Assembly: GCA_963740555.1 (NCBI GenBank)
Contig: CAVUES010000008.1
Span: 124,001 to 188,000 of the forward strand
Length of the DNA stretch: 64,000 nt
Source of the DNA: Mayfieldus sp963740555
GTDB lineage: Bacteria; Actinomycetota; Thermoleophilia; Solirubrobacterales; 70-9
Direction of reading: 5' to 3'
A program made the translations under genes and the position numbers. Below, piece by piece: positions 8,012-15,991 of this stretch (position 1 is its first letter; each line of letters starts with the position of its first letter). The notes under the pieces are model-generated. The model was not told the origin of the DNA. It searched no databases and saw only the letters and a program-made list of their open reading frames with translations.

Positions 8012-9599
8012 GTCACCGGCAATCGCGATCGCCCGCCGCGCGTTCTCGGACTCGTGGGTGCGCAATGCGTCCTTCGTGCTGCTCTTCGGGATCTACGCGC
8101 TGATCCAGGCGGTCGGCTATCGCCACAGCTACCCGACACCGCACGAGCGACTGGGCTTTGCACACAGCTTCGGAGAGAACAAGGCGATCCGCCTCTTCTA
8201 TGGGATCCCGCACGACCTGCTTACCGTCGGCGGCTACGTTTCCTGGCGGGTCGCCGGCACCGTCTCGATATTCGCGGCGTTGTGGGGGTTGCTCGCGGCG
8301 GTCCGCGCCCTGCGAGCCGAGGAGGACGCCGGCCGCCAGGAGCTGGTGCTGGCAGGGATCGTCAGTCGGGGCGGGGCCTTGGCCGCCGCGCTCGCGGCGA
8401 TCGCGGTGGGCGGAGTACTTCTCTGGCTCGGCCTCCTGGTCGGACTGGTCGCCGGGCAACTGTCGGTCGGCGGCTCGGCCTACATGGCGCTGGCGACGCT
8501 CTCACCGGTGCCGGTCTTCGTCGGTGTCGGTTCGATGGCCAGCCAGCTCGCACCGACGCGCAGGATCGCCCTCGAGGCATCGAACGCCGTGCTGGTCGGC
8601 GCGCTGCTGCTCCGGGTCGTCGCCGATACGGTCTCGAGCCTCGACTGGTTGCGCTGGCTCACGCCCTTGGGCTGGGTTGAGGAGATGCGGGCGTTCGTTG
8701 GGCCACGGCCGGCGGTGCTGCTGCTCCCCCTGCTCAGCAGCGTGGGGCTGATCGCCGCCGCCTGGCGGATATCGGCGCGACGCGACGTCGGCAGCGGTCT
8801 GCTGCAGGCACGCGACAGCGCCGCACCCCGCCTGCGGCTGCTCTCGTCGCCGATCGCGCAGACGCTGCGTGGCGAGCGCGGCAGCTTGATCGGCTGGCTG
8901 ATCGGGATTGGATTCTTCGCGCTGATCATGGGGGCGATCTCCGACAGCTTCTCCTCCGCGAACATCTCCTCGAGCATCCGGCAGCAGCTCCATAAGCTGG
9001 GGGGGACCTCGATCACGACGCCGTCGGGGGCGCTGGGCTTCTACTTCCTGTTCTTCGTCCTGGCGATCAGCCTCTTCGTCTGCTCGCAGATCGCCGCGGT
9101 GCGCCGCGAGGAAGCCGACCAGGAGCTGGAGACGCTGTTCGCATTGCCGGTCGGACGCCGGAGCTGGTTCGTGGGGCGGCTGCTGCTGGCCGCGACCGGG
9201 GCTGCCGGGCTGGCGATCGCCGCCGGGCTGCTCGCCTGGCTCGGCGCCGCCTCGCAGGGCGCCGGTGTCTCGCTGACCGACATGCTCGAAGCGGGAGCCA
9301 ATTGCCTGCCGGCGGCGCTGCTCTTCCTCGCCCTCGGCGCTTTCGTCTTCGCGACTCTGCCCCGGGCGACCGCCGGCATCGCATATGGCCTGGTCAGCGT
9401 CGCCTTCGTCTGGGAGCTAATCGGATCGGTGTTGGCTGCACCCGACTGGACGCTCGGTCTCTCGCCGTTTCACCAGGTCGGCCTCGTCCCTGCCCAGGCC
9501 TTCAAGGGGACCGCGGCAGCGATCATGCTGGCGATCGCCGTGGTCGTGGCGCTCGCGTCGGTGCGGCTCTTCGGCCGCCGCGACCTGATCGGCAATTGA
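7995..9599 (+). CDS. ABC-2 type exporter permease (polyketide-antibiotic-exporter-like)
   Basis: A 534-aa permease with about twelve hydrophobic segments arranged as two homologous halves. Each half has the amphipathic motif before a membrane helix: ALRAEEDAGRQELVLAGIVSR in half 1 and AVRREEADQELETLFALPVGR in half 2. This double architecture is that of TnrB/COG3559 exporters, which work with one DrrA-like ATPase. Its start overlaps the ATPase gene end (7995 versus 8011), indicating translational coupling. It probably exports a hydrophobic compound from the membrane; no biosynthetic cluster lies nearby, so the substrate is not inferable. Confidence 0.85.
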   Translation: MGAASRSPAIAIARRAFSDSWVRNASFVLLFGIYALIQAVGYRHSYPTPHERLGFAHSFGENKAIRLFYGIPHDLLTVGGYVSWRVAGTVSIFAALWGLLAAVRALRAEEDAGRQELVLAGIVSRGGALAAALAAIAVGGVLLWLGLLVGLVAGQLSVGGSAYMALATLSPVPVFVGVGSMASQLAPTRRIALEASNAVLVGALLLRVVADTVSSLDWLRWLTPLGWVEEMRAFVGPRPAVLLLPLLSSVGLIAAAWRISARRDVGSGLLQARDSAAPRLRLLSSPIAQTLRGERGSLIGWLIGIGFFALIMGAISDSFSSANISSSIRQQLHKLGGTSITTPSGALGFYFLFFVLAISLFVCSQIAAVRREEADQELETLFALPVGRRSWFVGRLLLAATGAAGLAIAAGLLAWLGAASQGAGVSLTDMLEAGANCLPAALLFLALGAFVFATLPRATAGIAYGLVSVAFVWELIGSVLAAPDWTLGLSPFHQVGLVPAQAFKGTAAAIMLAIAVVVALASVRLFGRRDLIGN

Positions 9600-9627
9600 T
9601 GGCCCCGCAAATCGGCACCGACGCGGC

Positions 9628-10950
9628 CTAGAAGACCGTGAATATCGCCAGCGCCGCGACCGAAGCGGCGATCAGGCCGAAGGTGAGCCCGGTTACCCAC
9701 CTGCCCGTCGACCCGAGCGCATGGACGCCCATGACCTTTGGGTCCTGCGCGAGCTTGCGCATGAACGGCAGCAGCACGAGCAGGAGGACGGCGTTCAGTG
9801 CTTGAGAGAGAAAGAGGATCGGGATCAGCGGCGCTCCCGGGATCAGCACGACCGCTGCTCCGACGATCAGGACCGCGGCGAAGCTCAAGTAAAAGAGTCG
9901 GGCCTCTTTAAAGCTGTCGTCGATGTCGGCACGGGTACCGAACGCCTCGCCGACCGAGTACGCGGTCGAGAGGGGAACGATGGCGGCCGCGAGCAGCGCG
10001 GCGCCGAGGAACCCGAAGCCGAACAGCGTCGACGCCAGGTGACCCGCCAGGGGCCGCAGCGCCCCGGCGGCGTCGCTTGCATCGTTGATCGTGATCCCCT
10101 GAACGTGCAGGGTGGCGGCACAGGAGACGACGACGAAGAGGCCGATCACCCCGGTCAGGGTGGCGCCGACGACGACGTCGATGCCCTCGTAATGCAGGTC
10201 CTCGATCCGCAGCTTCTTGTCCACGGCGTAGGACTGGATGAAGGCCAGGCCCCAGGGGGCCAGGGTCGTGCCGACGGTGGCGACGGTGACCAGGACCGCC
10301 TCGCGGCTCAAGGGGAGGTTCGGGATCACGAGGCCCTTCGCGGTCGCTCCCCAGTCGGGATGGGCCAGAAAGCCGGCGAGGATGTAGGCGACGAAGACAG
10401 CGCTGAGGGCCAGCAGCACGTGCTCCACGCGCCGAAACGACCCCCGCAGGACGAGTAGCGAGACGCCGATCGCCGTCAGCGGGACGCTGAGGTAGCGGCT
10501 GACGCCGGCCAGGAGGTCCAGAGCGGCAGAAACGCCGGCGAACTCCGCGCAAAGGGTTCCGGCGTTGGCGATCACCAGCGCGGTGAGGACGAGGCCGGCG
10601 CCACGGGCCCCGTAGTGCTCTCGCACCAGCGCGACCAGGCCCTTCCGCGTCACGACCCCCATGCGGGCGGCGAGGAGGTGGAAGACAATCAGCGCCACGG
10701 TGGAGAGGGCCAGGACCCAGAGCAGCTCGTAGCCGTATTTGGCGCCGAGAATCGAATAGGTGGTGATCCCGGCCGGATCGTCGTCGGAGAGGCCGGCGAG
10801 GACGCCGGGACCGACGACCGCGAGCAGGGCGGCCATCGAACCGCCGGCGAGCAGCGCGCTGCGGCGGCGGACGATCTGCCAGTGCAGGTACCGACCTGGG
10901 TGGCGTAGGCCCGGACTGGATCGCTCACCTCGAGGCGGCTCTTTACTCAT
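9628..10950 (-). CDS. NRAMP-superfamily divalent metal transporter, non-canonical site
   Basis: A 440-aa protein with about eleven TM segments. TM1 reads GPGVLAGLSDDDPAGITTYS where canonical NRAMP has DPGN, and the TM6 region reads TTLAPWGLAFIQSYAVDKKL where canonical NRAMP has (A)MPHNLYLHS, so the metal-binding Met is Ala and the His is Trp. The fold (YGYELLWVLALSTV, LLAGVSRYLSVPL) remains NRAMP-like. In described NRAMP-related Mg transporters the Met is also lost, so Mn/Fe selectivity should not be assumed. I chose ATG 10950; an alternative start at 10998 adds 16 residues, but a TACAAA hexamer lies 18 nt before 10950, inside that extension. It is divergent from the Usp gene at 11037. Confidence 0.82.
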   Translation of the reverse strand: MSKEPPRGERSSPGLRHPGRYLHWQIVRRRSALLAGGSMAALLAVVGPGVLAGLSDDDPAGITTYSILGAKYGYELLWVLALSTVALIVFHLLAARMGVVTRKGLVALVREHYGARGAGLVLTALVIANAGTLCAEFAGVSAALDLLAGVSRYLSVPLTAIGVSLLVLRGSFRRVEHVLLALSAVFVAYILAGFLAHPDWGATAKGLVIPNLPLSREAVLVTVATVGTTLAPWGLAFIQSYAVDKKLRIEDLHYEGIDVVVGATLTGVIGLFVVVSCAATLHVQGITINDASDAAGALRPLAGHLASTLFGFGFLGAALLAAAIVPLSTAYSVGEAFGTRADIDDSFKEARLFYLSFAAVLIVGAAVVLIPGAPLIPILFLSQALNAVLLLVLLPFMRKLAQDPKVMGVHALGSTGRWVTGLTFGLIAASVAALAIFTVF

Positions 10951-11036
10951 CCGACCCAGGCGCGCGGTTTTGTACGGATCAGAGCTGTGGCCCTTCACTG
11001 ATGACGCCTGGCATCGCGGCTCGTAGATTCGCAGGC

Positions 11037-11966
11037 ATGACCGACGAGTCGAGCATGCAGGTGTTCCGCAAGATCATCGTTGGCTATGACTCCCGTCCCG
11101 AGGGGCGCGACGCCTTGGCCCTCGGTCGTCAATTGGCCGAGCTGAGCGACGCGAAGCTGCTCTTGGCTTCGGTCTTTCCCCATCACGAGCGTGGAGCCGG
11201 CGAGGAGGCGTTCGAGCAGTCGCTTGGCGAGGAGGGCCATCGCCTCTTCTCCCCGGTCCTCGATCAGCTGAATGGCGGAGCGGTCGAGACGTTTGCGCTC
11301 GCGGACCAGTCGCCCGCCCCGGCGCTGAAACAGCTAGCTGAGCGGGAGCGGGCAGACTTGATCGTGCTCGGATCGACGCATCGCGGCACGTTCGGGCGGG
11401 TGCTTCCCGGCGGCACCTGTGAGCGGCTGTTGACCGACGCCAGGTGCGCGGTCGCGATCGCGCCCCGAGGCTTTGCCGGCTCTGTCGACGCCTGTGGGTT
11501 CCGGGTCATCGCGGTGGCCTTTGACGGAAGCCCGGAGGCGCAGGCCGCTCTGCGTCTGGCCGCCGAGCTTGCCGAGGCCGAGTTCGCGTCGCTGCGAGTG
11601 ATCACGGTCAACGCTTCTCCAGGTGGTCTCAGTCACCCCGTTCACGACCCGCTCATTCGCCGCGGCTATCGCGACGCTCTTGAGAATGCAGTCGCGGCGC
11701 TGCCCGCGAGGCTGCGGCCGCTCGCGCAGCTGCTCGATGGCGATCCAGCAAGGGTCCTCGTGGATCAGGTCGAGCTGGGCGTCGACCTGCTCGTGATGGG
11801 CTCGCGCGGTCGCGGGCCGCTTGGACGGGCGGTGCTTGGCAGCGTCGCATCGAAGGTTCTCGATTCCGCCGCTTGCCCGGTGCTCCTCGTCCCGCCGGGT
11901 GTCAGCATCGCCGGAAGGCGGGAGGGCGAAAGGTCCGACACCGTCCACGATGGTGCGCCCGCATGA
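11037..11966 (+). CDS. Universal stress protein, tandem Usp domains
   Basis: A 309-aa two-domain Usp beginning MTDESSMQVFRKIIVGYDS. The domain 1 loop is VLGSTHRGTFGRVLPGGT and the domain 2 loop is VMGSRGRGPLGRAVLGSV, the latter a textbook G-2x-G-9x-GS ATP-binding motif. Start at ATG 11037, seven bases after TAGATT (11024-11029), so probably leaderless; the frame is open to 11001 without similarity. It is paralogous to the gene at 2228. Its stop overlaps the next gene (ATGA, 11963-11966), giving a two-gene coupled unit. Adjacent to the NRAMP gene, suggesting co-placement of stress and metal functions. Confidence 0.88.
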   Translation: MTDESSMQVFRKIIVGYDSRPEGRDALALGRQLAELSDAKLLLASVFPHHERGAGEEAFEQSLGEEGHRLFSPVLDQLNGGAVETFALADQSPAPALKQLAERERADLIVLGSTHRGTFGRVLPGGTCERLLTDARCAVAIAPRGFAGSVDACGFRVIAVAFDGSPEAQAALRLAAELAEAEFASLRVITVNASPGGLSHPVHDPLIRRGYRDALENAVAALPARLRPLAQLLDGDPARVLVDQVELGVDLLVMGSRGRGPLGRAVLGSVASKVLDSAACPVLLVPPGVSIAGRREGERSDTVHDGAPA

Positions 11967-12232
11967 TCTCCCGGGGCGGGTTCAGCTCGGACGAAGCGCG
12001 ACGGGTCGGCGAAGAGATCGGGATCGACTGGTCCGCGGCCCCGTTCGACGTCGAGCAGTTTCGAATCGGGATGGACGTTGAGCTCGAGCACGGACAGCGA
12101 GACCCCGCCACCAACGTCACTGACGACGATCCGGTGGTCACTGGGAAGATCGCGCTCGCGCACCTGAACGAGTTCGCTGATTACTACGTGCGCTTACGGC
12201 AGATGGAGGAGGAAGCGGCGCAAGCCGGATAA
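11963..12232 (+). CDS. Small conserved protein, DUF5661-like
   Basis: An 89-aa soluble acidic protein. It contains ARRVGEEIGIDW, FDVEQFRIGMDVELEHG, TNVTDDDPVVTGKIALAHL and NEFADYYVRLRQMEEEA, a pattern I associate with the DUF5661 family of unknown function (family name from memory, not checked). The conserved acidic and His residues (ELEHG, AHLNEFADYY) could form a metal site, but this is speculation. The ATG overlaps the stop of the preceding Usp gene by four bases, so it is translationally coupled to it. The start at 11963 is preferred to the longer open frame at 11873 because of that overlap and because similarity begins at SSDEARR. Confidence 0.72.
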   Translation: MISRGGFSSDEARRVGEEIGIDWSAAPFDVEQFRIGMDVELEHGQRDPATNVTDDDPVVTGKIALAHLNEFADYYVRLRQMEEEAAQAG

Positions 12233-12275
12233 TGAATTCGAGCCACCGCCCCGGCCTCAACAGAAGGGATTCCTC

Positions 12276-12395
12276 GTGACTCTGTTCACCGCGATGTTGC
12301 TCGTCGTGTTCTTCCTCGTCATCGTTCCGCTTGTGTACTGGCTTCTCTTGAGCCTGAAGAGGCTGGTGCATCGCCGCCCGCGTGGAAGAGTCTGA
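12276..12395 (+). CDS. Small single-pass membrane peptide (39 aa)
   Basis: A short frame GTG 12276 to TGA 12393-12395 encoding VTLFTAMLLVVFFLVIVPL..., i.e. one continuous hydrophobic helix of ~23 residues followed by a basic tail (LKRLVHRRPRGRV). A good ribosome-binding site AGAAGGGA lies 7 nt before the start (12262-12269). It follows the DUF5661 gene by 43 nt on the same strand and may be in that operon. No family is recognisable. Codon third positions are G/C-rich like its neighbours, supporting real coding, but length makes this uncertain. Confidence 0.5.
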   Translation: MTLFTAMLLVVFFLVIVPLVYWLLLSLKRLVHRRPRGRV

Positions 12396-12416
12396 GCGGC
12401 GGGGCGACCGCGGGAG

Positions 12417-12851
12417 CTAGTCGTCACCGCCACCGCGACCACCGCCACCACCACCACCACCACCGCCACCGTGCGCATCGCCGCTGTCGTCGCCAGCCGG
12501 GGCCGACGGAGCCGGCTGCGGCAGCGGGGCCGTCGTGTTCGGGCTCGACGAGCTGGGAGGGGTTGTGGATGGTGGAGCGGTCGGGGTGGGGGAGGGGCCG
12601 GGGCCGGGGCCCTGGTGATGCCGTTGACCTTGGTGATGCTTGGGAGTGGCGGTCGGCGCATTCGCGGACGGGGGTGCCAAATCACGACCGGCGGAGATTG
12701 GCTCCGAGGCGATCCCGATGTGCTGGCTCGAGAGGCGGCTCGCCACCACCGAGACGCCGGCGGCGACCACGATCCCGAGCAGCGCAAGCCCGATCCAGGT
12801 CGCCTTCGACGAAAGAGCTGAGGAAGGGGGGCTCTGCCGAGAGACACTCAT
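12417..12851 (-). CDS. Membrane-anchored low-complexity protein
   Basis: A 144-aa protein with N-terminal MSVSRQSPPSS, one TM helix (ATWIGLALLGIVVAAGVSVVA, about 18-37), then a His/Pro/Ser/Thr-rich linker and a C-terminal run of eleven Gly interrupted by Arg and ending Asp-Asp. The Gly run is encoded by a (CCACCG-like) trinucleotide tract at about 12425-12472 on the + strand. The frame is open to 12995 but the ATG at 12851 precedes the TM helix directly. No family is recognised. It lies just downstream of the kinase gene at 12916 on the same strand, as its possible third member. Composition resembles the small TM proteins at 15127 and 15584. Confidence 0.6.
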   Translation of the reverse strand: MSVSRQSPPSSALSSKATWIGLALLGIVVAAGVSVVASRLSSQHIGIASEPISAGRDLAPPSANAPTATPKHHQGQRHHQGPGPGPSPTPTAPPSTTPPSSSSPNTTAPLPQPAPSAPAGDDSGDAHGGGGGGGGGGGRGGGDD

Positions 12852-12915
12852 GCGGTCCAACCATAGGCTGTGTGGTGAAAACGCTGGGAAGGCTTGGGCA
12901 AAGGGAGGGTAAAGC

Positions 12916-14244
12916 TCATGCGCTGGGCATCGAGACCACGGCACTCGCGCCGCGGCGGTCGCGATTTGCGAGTTGCACCTCGCCACCCCACTCACGTGCC
13001 AGCTCGCGGGCGATGGGCAGGCCGAGGCCGGTGCCTCCAGGGCCTTGGAGCCCCGCGCTGCCGCGATAGAAGCGATCGAAGACAGGTTCGTCCGGGGCCA
13101 ACCCCGGACCTTCGTCGAGGACCTCGATCCGGCCGGCGGAGCAGCGAACGCCGACCGTGGACCCGGGCGGCGAATAGCGAACCGCGTTCTCCAGCAGCAC
13201 GTCCATGACGCGGTCGAGGTCCGCCGTCGCGCAACTGGTACGACCAGCGGGCTCTTCGACCGTCAGCGCCAGATCGATGTCGCGTTCTCCCGCAGCCTTC
13301 CGCCAGCGCTCTACCGCTCGCTTCGCGGTGGCCTCGAGGTCGACCGCCTCCGCGGGCAGCTCGCGCTCGCCCGCGCGGCTGAGCACCAGCAGCTCGTCGA
13401 CCATGCGAGAAAGCCGGTCCACCTCCCGCATGCCGGCCTCCAGATCGCGGGCGGTCGCCGGCTCATCCCGGTAGCGATCGCGGAGTCCCTCCAGCCGCAG
13501 ACGCAAGCCGGTGAGGGGGGTTCGAAGCTGATGCGAGGCATCGGCGACGAAATCCTGCTGGCCGCGCAGCAGGCGTTTGACGCGTGTCGTCATCTCGTTG
13601 AACGTGCCGGCGAGCGAGCGCTGCTCGGTGCTTCCCTCGACCGCGACCTGGGCATCGAGGTCGCCGCCGGCGACCTGGCGCGCGGCGGCATCGAGACGGC
13701 GGATTGGCTGGGCGACACGCTGGGCGACCAGAGCACCGGCGGTGAGTCCGAGCAGCAGCACCACACCCCCGAGAACGGCGAGGTCGAGGATCGCGGTGCG
13801 AACGGCCCGATGTACCGCGGCGACGCTCTGTGTGATTCGCACCGCCCCCGCGGTGCGGCTGCCATGCACGACGGGAACGGCCGTCGCAAGGATCTCCTCG
13901 CCCAGGGTCATGCTGTGGCGCTGGAACTGCTCGCCGCGCCCTCGAAGGGCGGCACGCACCTCGGGGCGGCTGCCGTAGTCGGTGCCGGTGGTGGAGCTGC
14001 CGGAGCTGTCGGCGAGCACCCGGCCCCGCCGATCGACGACGATCACGCGCCCGCGCACGGTTCGCGCCGAGACGTCGACCAACCGGACAAGGCCACCCCG
14101 GTCCGCGGGGCTGAGAAGCTCGGCGGAGGTGGCCGCGACCACGTCGGCCTCGCTTCGAGCCTGGCCTTTCACCTCCGAGTCGACACGGTCGCGCAGGCTG
14201 ACCGCAAGTGGGACGCCGAGGGCAATGAGCGCGAGCACCAACAC
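12916..14244 (-). CDS. HAMP-containing sensor histidine kinase (module A)
   Basis: A 442-aa membrane kinase: TM1 at the extreme N-terminus, an extracytosolic region (about 18-145) containing VIVVDRRGRVLADSSG, TM2 (about 150-172), HAMP, HisKA with FVADASHQLRTPLTG (phospho-His near 240), and HATPase with LLENAVRYSP and GTGLGLPIA. It is downstream of, and co-directional with, the OmpR-type regulator gene at 14280 (35 nt gap to this GTG). The frame is open upstream of the GTG at 14244 and encodes SLRTTLLLALAY, which would lengthen TM1; a non-standard start nearer 14283 is therefore possible. The system probably controls the redox module transcribed divergently from 15127. Confidence 0.87.
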   Translation of the reverse strand: MLVLALIALGVPLAVSLRDRVDSEVKGQARSEADVVAATSAELLSPADRGGLVRLVDVSARTVRGRVIVVDRRGRVLADSSGSSTTGTDYGSRPEVRAALRGRGEQFQRHSMTLGEEILATAVPVVHGSRTAGAVRITQSVAAVHRAVRTAILDLAVLGGVVLLLGLTAGALVAQRVAQPIRRLDAAARQVAGGDLDAQVAVEGSTEQRSLAGTFNEMTTRVKRLLRGQQDFVADASHQLRTPLTGLRLRLEGLRDRYRDEPATARDLEAGMREVDRLSRMVDELLVLSRAGERELPAEAVDLEATAKRAVERWRKAAGERDIDLALTVEEPAGRTSCATADLDRVMDVLLENAVRYSPPGSTVGVRCSAGRIEVLDEGPGLAPDEPVFDRFYRGSAGLQGPGGTGLGLPIARELAREWGGEVQLANRDRRGASAVVSMPSA

Positions 14245-14279
14245 GTAGGCCAGCGCCAGCAGAAGGGTAGTCCGGAGGC

Positions 14280-14996
14280 TTACGGCTCTGCGTCCTGCGA
14301 TGAGGCGAAGCGAAACCCGACGCCCCGCACTGTTTCGATGAACCTTGGGTTTGCGCTGTCGTCACCGAGCTTGCGGCGCAGCCATCCGATGTGCACGTCG
14401 AGCGTCTTCGTCGAGCCGAACCAGTTCACGTCCCAGACCCTGGCCATCAGATCCTCCCGCTTGACCACCTTGCCGGGATTGCGGGCCAGCTCAGCCAGGA
14501 GGTCGAACTCCTTGCGGCTCAGATCGAGGGCCTTCCCGTCGAGCGTCGCGGTGCGGGCTTCCCTGTCGAGCCGCAATCCGCCGACCTCGACCACCCGCTG
14601 CTCGGGGACCGCACGCTCGGTTCGCCTCAGCACGGCTCTGATTCGGGAGATGACCTCGCGGGCGCTGAAGGGCTTGACGACGTAGTCGTCCGCACCGATC
14701 TCCAATCCGACGATTCTGTCCATCTCGGTCCCGCGGGCGGTGAGCATCAGGATCGGCACGTTGGAGTGCCGACGCAGCTCCCTGCAGACATCACGTCCGT
14801 CGCCGTCGGGCAGCGCCAGGTCGAGGAGAACCAGATCCGGCTGGAGGCGTTCGGCCAGCTCCAGGGCACCGGCGGCAGTCCGCGTCACTGTCGGGTCGAA
14901 CCCGGCTTGGCGCAGCGCCTCGGCGAACGGCTCCGAGATCGACTCCTCGTCTTCGACGAACAGGATGCGGGCAGTACCGGTCGCCGGCTGCGGCAT
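14280..14996 (-). CDS. OmpR/PhoB-family response regulator (module A)
   Basis: A 238-aa regulator with receiver motifs FVEDE, phospho-Asp59 in LVLLDLALPDGDG and VVKPF, and a C-terminal winged helix with RKEFDLLAELARNPGKVV and TLDVHIGWLRRKLG. The ATG at 14996 lies six bases after TACAGT (reverse strand, 15008-15003), so the transcript appears leaderless; the longer open frame to 15305 overlaps the divergent secreted-protein gene. It is followed by its kinase. Its promoter region is shared with module A (gene at 15127), the arrangement also seen for module B. Confidence 0.9.
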   Translation of the reverse strand: MPQPATGTARILFVEDEESISEPFAEALRQAGFDPTVTRTAAGALELAERLQPDLVLLDLALPDGDGRDVCRELRRHSNVPILMLTARGTEMDRIVGLEIGADDYVVKPFSAREVISRIRAVLRRTERAVPEQRVVEVGGLRLDREARTATLDGKALDLSRKEFDLLAELARNPGKVVKREDLMARVWDVNWFGSTKTLDVHIGWLRRKLGDDSANPRFIETVRGVGFRFASSQDAEP

Positions 14997-15126
14997 GGGG
15001 CCACTGTAACGCCGCGCACGCACGGCCCTTTGGAGGTTTTGCCTGCTCTTAACCCTGCCCTGGGCGGCGCTTGGTGCGTGGCTTCGCAGAATCGCCGCAC
15101 CAACACTCTCCGAGGAGGTCAACCCC

Positions 15127-15591
15127 GTGAAGAACGCCAGAGCAAAGATCGCCGCGGCCGCGACATTCGTGGGCCTCGGCGGCCTCGCAGGTGTGGCCCT
15201 GAGCTCCAATTCGGGGCAGGCCACTCCCTCGGCCGCAAAGCCCCCAAAGCCGAAGGTGCGGACACAGGTGATCCGCCGCACCATCCACGTCACCCGCCAT
15301 GCCAAGCCGAAGGAGGGGTCCGGCGTGTCCGGTTCCGGATCGCCGGGTCAAGCGGCGATCGCATCTGCGGCCCCGGCAGCCGCGCCCCCTCCGCCACCCG
15401 CGGTGACGTCGAGCTCGTCCGCGTCCGCGACGCCGGTCGCGTCCACCGCACCGGTCGTGTCGCACACCAGCGGCGCATCGGCGCCGAGCCATACGTCCGC
15501 TCCGGTTCACACCTCGAGCAGCGGTGGAGGTTCGGGCTCCGGTGGTGGTGAGCGGGAACACGAAGGTGGAGGCGGCGGCCACGATGACTGA
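15127..15591 (+). CDS. Exported low-complexity protein (module A, first gene)
   Basis: A 154-aa protein with GTG start 15127, a strong GAGGAGGT ribosome-binding site at 15111-15118, an N-terminal hydrophobic signal/anchor (KIAAAATFVGLGGLAGVAL), a basic segment VRTQVIRRTIHVTRHAKP, and a long Ser/Ala/Pro/Thr/His tail ending in Gly-Glu-His-Asp repeats. No FMN-binding or heme motif is visible. The VIRR-type basic motif also occurs in the next gene (VLVRRVIRRRVITTV), suggesting the two are distantly related. It is the first gene of a tightly overlapping run to 19014. Function unknown; a cell-surface partner of the ApbE/heme module is plausible. Confidence 0.68.
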   Translation: MKNARAKIAAAATFVGLGGLAGVALSSNSGQATPSAAKPPKPKVRTQVIRRTIHVTRHAKPKEGSGVSGSGSPGQAAIASAAPAAAPPPPPAVTSSSSASATPVASTAPVVSHTSGASAPSHTSAPVHTSSSGGGSGSGGGEREHEGGGGGHDD

Positions 15592-15991
15592 GCGGCCCAT
15601 CAACGAGGGCCCGATCACCGAGCGGCCCACCAATCCGCCCGAGGCGGCCGCGCGATCCGAAAGGACCGCGCGCCGCCGCCGCCCGGGCCCGGGTGCCGTG
15701 ATCGCGGCCTCGGCGGCGACCTTCGCGATGCTGTTCGGCTTTCTCACCTACCAGCTTCGCTCCGGAAACGACCCGGCGATCGGCGTCGCAAGCACGGCCT
15801 CGAGCGCTCCCGGCAAGGTGCTGGTGCGGCGTGTGATCCGCCGCCGGGTCATCACCACCGTGGTCCCGGCCGCGTCTTCGAGCGCCGGCACCTCGATGGC
15901 AGCGAGCTCCAGCTCGAGCCCGGTGGTCACCAGCTCCGCCCCTACGACCGCGGCGCCCGCGCCGGCGCCGGTGACGACGAGCGCATCATGA
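15584..15991 (+). CDS. Small TM protein with SGxDP motif (module A)
   Basis: A 135-aa protein: a charged cytoplasmic N-terminus (about 1-36), one TM helix (AVIAASAATFAMLFGFLTYQL, about 38-57), then SGNDPAIGVAST immediately outside, a basic VLVRRVIRRRVITTV segment and a Ser/Thr/Pro/Ala tail. Its ATG overlaps the stop of the preceding gene by 8 bases and its own stop overlaps the ApbE gene (ATGA, 15988-15991). The gene in the same position of module B (23892) has the same architecture, with SGHDPVLTGAKQVATSS after the helix. No known domain is recognised; the conserved placement before ApbE suggests a partner or substrate (inference). Confidence 0.7.
   Translation: MTERPINEGPITERPTNPPEAAARSERTARRRRPGPGAVIAASAATFAMLFGFLTYQLRSGNDPAIGVASTASSAPGKVLVRRVIRRRVITTVVPAASSSAGTSMAASSSSSPVVTSSAPTTAAPAPAPVTTSAS

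Noticed and set aside
12425..12472. Trinucleotide tandem repeat
   Set aside because: The CCACCG/CCACCA tract encodes a Gly run inside the gene at 12417; it is low-complexity coding, not a separate repeat element.
12973..14685. 570-aa open frame on the + strand
   Set aside because: Antisense to the histidine kinase and response regulator genes, which have full domain motifs; GC-rich DNA keeps antisense frames open.
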